Positions 50,390 to 51,024 of a stretch of DNA of 51,024 nucleotides are shown one piece after another. Position 1 is the first letter of the stretch, and each line of letters opens with the position of its first letter. The position numbers were made by a program, and so were the translations under genes. Under the pieces are notes generated by a model. It worked only from the letters and a program-made list of their open reading frames with translations. It searched no databases and was not told the DNA's origin. Source of the stretch: RECO01 sp050485385 (GTDB lineage: Bacteria; Pseudomonadota; Alphaproteobacteria; Geminicoccales; Geminicoccaceae). Where the stretch lies: contig JBJHBG010000018.1 in the NCBI GenBank assembly GCA_050485385.1, positions 1-51,024 of the forward strand. The letters run 5' to 3'.

Positions 50390-51024
50390 AGGCCCCCCTC
50401 CACGAACAGCCGGAGCCTGCCGTCCTCGGGCCGGTTCGGGTCGTCGTCGAGCACCGCCACTTCGAGGTCGCCGATGGGGATCACGCCCGCATCGGCGTAG
50501 TCGGTCACGGGCTCGCGCAGCTTCTTGAACCAGCCGTCCTCGCCGTCGCCGCCCGGCCGTCGCACACCGACCCAGCGCACGCCCTCGACGCCCATCATCT
50601 CCGCCAGGAGCGGCGACAGGGCCACGTCCTCGCCAAAGCTGAAGCGGTCCGGGTGGAAGAAGCCGAGGCTGCCGTCGCTACGCCGGGTACTGGTGAGACG
50701 ACGGCGCAGGGCGCGCTCGACGTCGGCCGCAACGAAGCCGGGGGCGACGCAGACCCAAAGCGCCACGTCCAGCGGCACGAAGCGGGGCGGGATCACCTGG
50801 AGGTCGTGGCCGGCGAGACGCAGCGGCTCCAGGAAGCCGCGCAGCTCGGTGGCGAAGGCGGCATCGACCGGGCGGCGCTCGGCACGATCGACGGTGAGGA
50901 AGAGCACGTGCCACGAGCCCATCCAGCGGCGCCGGGCGACCGCGCGCTGCACCTCCGGGTGGCGCTCGGCGGCGCGGGCGCAGTCGCCGGGGGTGACGGC
51001 GCGAGCCTGGACGCGGAACGCCTG
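50386..51024 (-). CDS. Putative baseplate assembly protein, N-terminus beyond the window
   Basis: These are the C-terminal 212 residues of a second baseplate-type protein entering from the right edge. The frame is open to position 51024. It reads FRVQARAVTPGDCARAAERHP and RRWMGSWHVLFLTVDRA, the characteristic block where baseplate-J-family proteins say TPxDYARAAErhP. It ends in DLEVAVLDDDPNRPEDGRLR and a short tail. An internal GTG at 50952 should not be taken as the start because homology continues upstream of it. Its stop overlaps the next baseplate gene by 4 bases. Two successive baseplate genes fit an extracellular contractile injection system. Confidence 0.88.
   Translation of the reverse strand, partial: QAFRVQARAVTPGDCARAAERHPEVQRAVARRRWMGSWHVLFLTVDRAERRPVDAAFATELRGFLEPLRLAGHDLQVIPPRFVPLDVALWVCVAPGFVAADVERALRRRLTSTRRSDGSLGFFHPDRFSFGEDVALSPLLAEMMGVEGVRWVGVRRPGGDGEDGWFKKLREPVTDYADAGVIPIGDLEVAVLDDDPNRPEDGRLRLFVEGGL

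Overview
The window is a very GC-rich (roughly two-thirds or more G+C by eye), densely packed bacterial chromosome segment. Long antisense open frames shadow most genes, which is normal at this base composition. The gene families (a complete urea transporter with a sigma-54 promoter, a two-subunit VC_2705-type symporter with a CrbS-like kinase, a 2-aminoethylphosphonate-type transporter, paired DUF1326/DUF2182 genes) suggest an alphaproteobacterium, perhaps of the Rhodospirillales or Geminicoccales kind. That placement is inferred from gene content, not from a marker gene. I saw no rRNA, tRNA, CRISPR array, insertion sequence or integrase.

Layout, left to right. (1) 1-8556, minus strand: a peptide/opine-type ABC importer operon. 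An AraC regulator is followed by a solute-binding protein, a strong intercistronic hairpin, permease B, an M81 (MlrC-like) metallopeptidase, permease C, two ATPases and an amidase that runs off the left edge. Most junctions are 4-base overlaps, so uptake and hydrolysis of an amide or peptide substrate look co-expressed. (2) 8685-11732, plus strand: a truncated-haemoglobin-like protein with the proximal His replaced, then an oxalyl-CoA-synthetase-like ligase overlapping a ketopantoate-reductase-family gene. (3) 11737-16856, minus: a WcbI-GSCFA two-domain protein, a DUF2182/DUF1326 pair, and a decayed peptide-binding-protein pseudogene.

(4) 16947-27101, minus: an eight-gene operon around a sodium:solute symporter. 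In transcription order it holds the symporter small and large subunits, a cNMP/CBS/nucleotidyltransferase protein, an unknown membrane protein, a receiver-only response regulator, a degenerate histidine-kinase module fused to a DEDDh exonuclease, a 71-residue membrane protein, and a histidine kinase whose sensor is itself a symporter domain. It looks like uptake of acetate or a similar carboxylate coupled to elaborate signalling. (5) 27387-32905, minus: urtABCDE, preceded by a consensus-quality sigma-54 promoter and an NtrC-like palindrome about 120-130 bases further upstream, indicating nitrogen control. (6) 33194-37292, plus: a three-gene 2-aminoethylphosphonate-type ABC importer with a fused double permease, ended by a strong terminator. 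(7) 37414-41489, minus: arfB ribosome rescue factor, an aldo/keto reductase and an autotransporter.

(8) 41606-51024, minus: the 3' end of a contractile tail-like gene cluster, with a baseplate protein cut by the right edge, a second baseplate protein, a P2-gpI-like tail protein and a giant DUF6519 protein. This set fits an extracellular contractile injection system or related tail-like particle better than a complete prophage. The sheath, tube, spike and ATPase genes expected of such a system would lie beyond the right edge.
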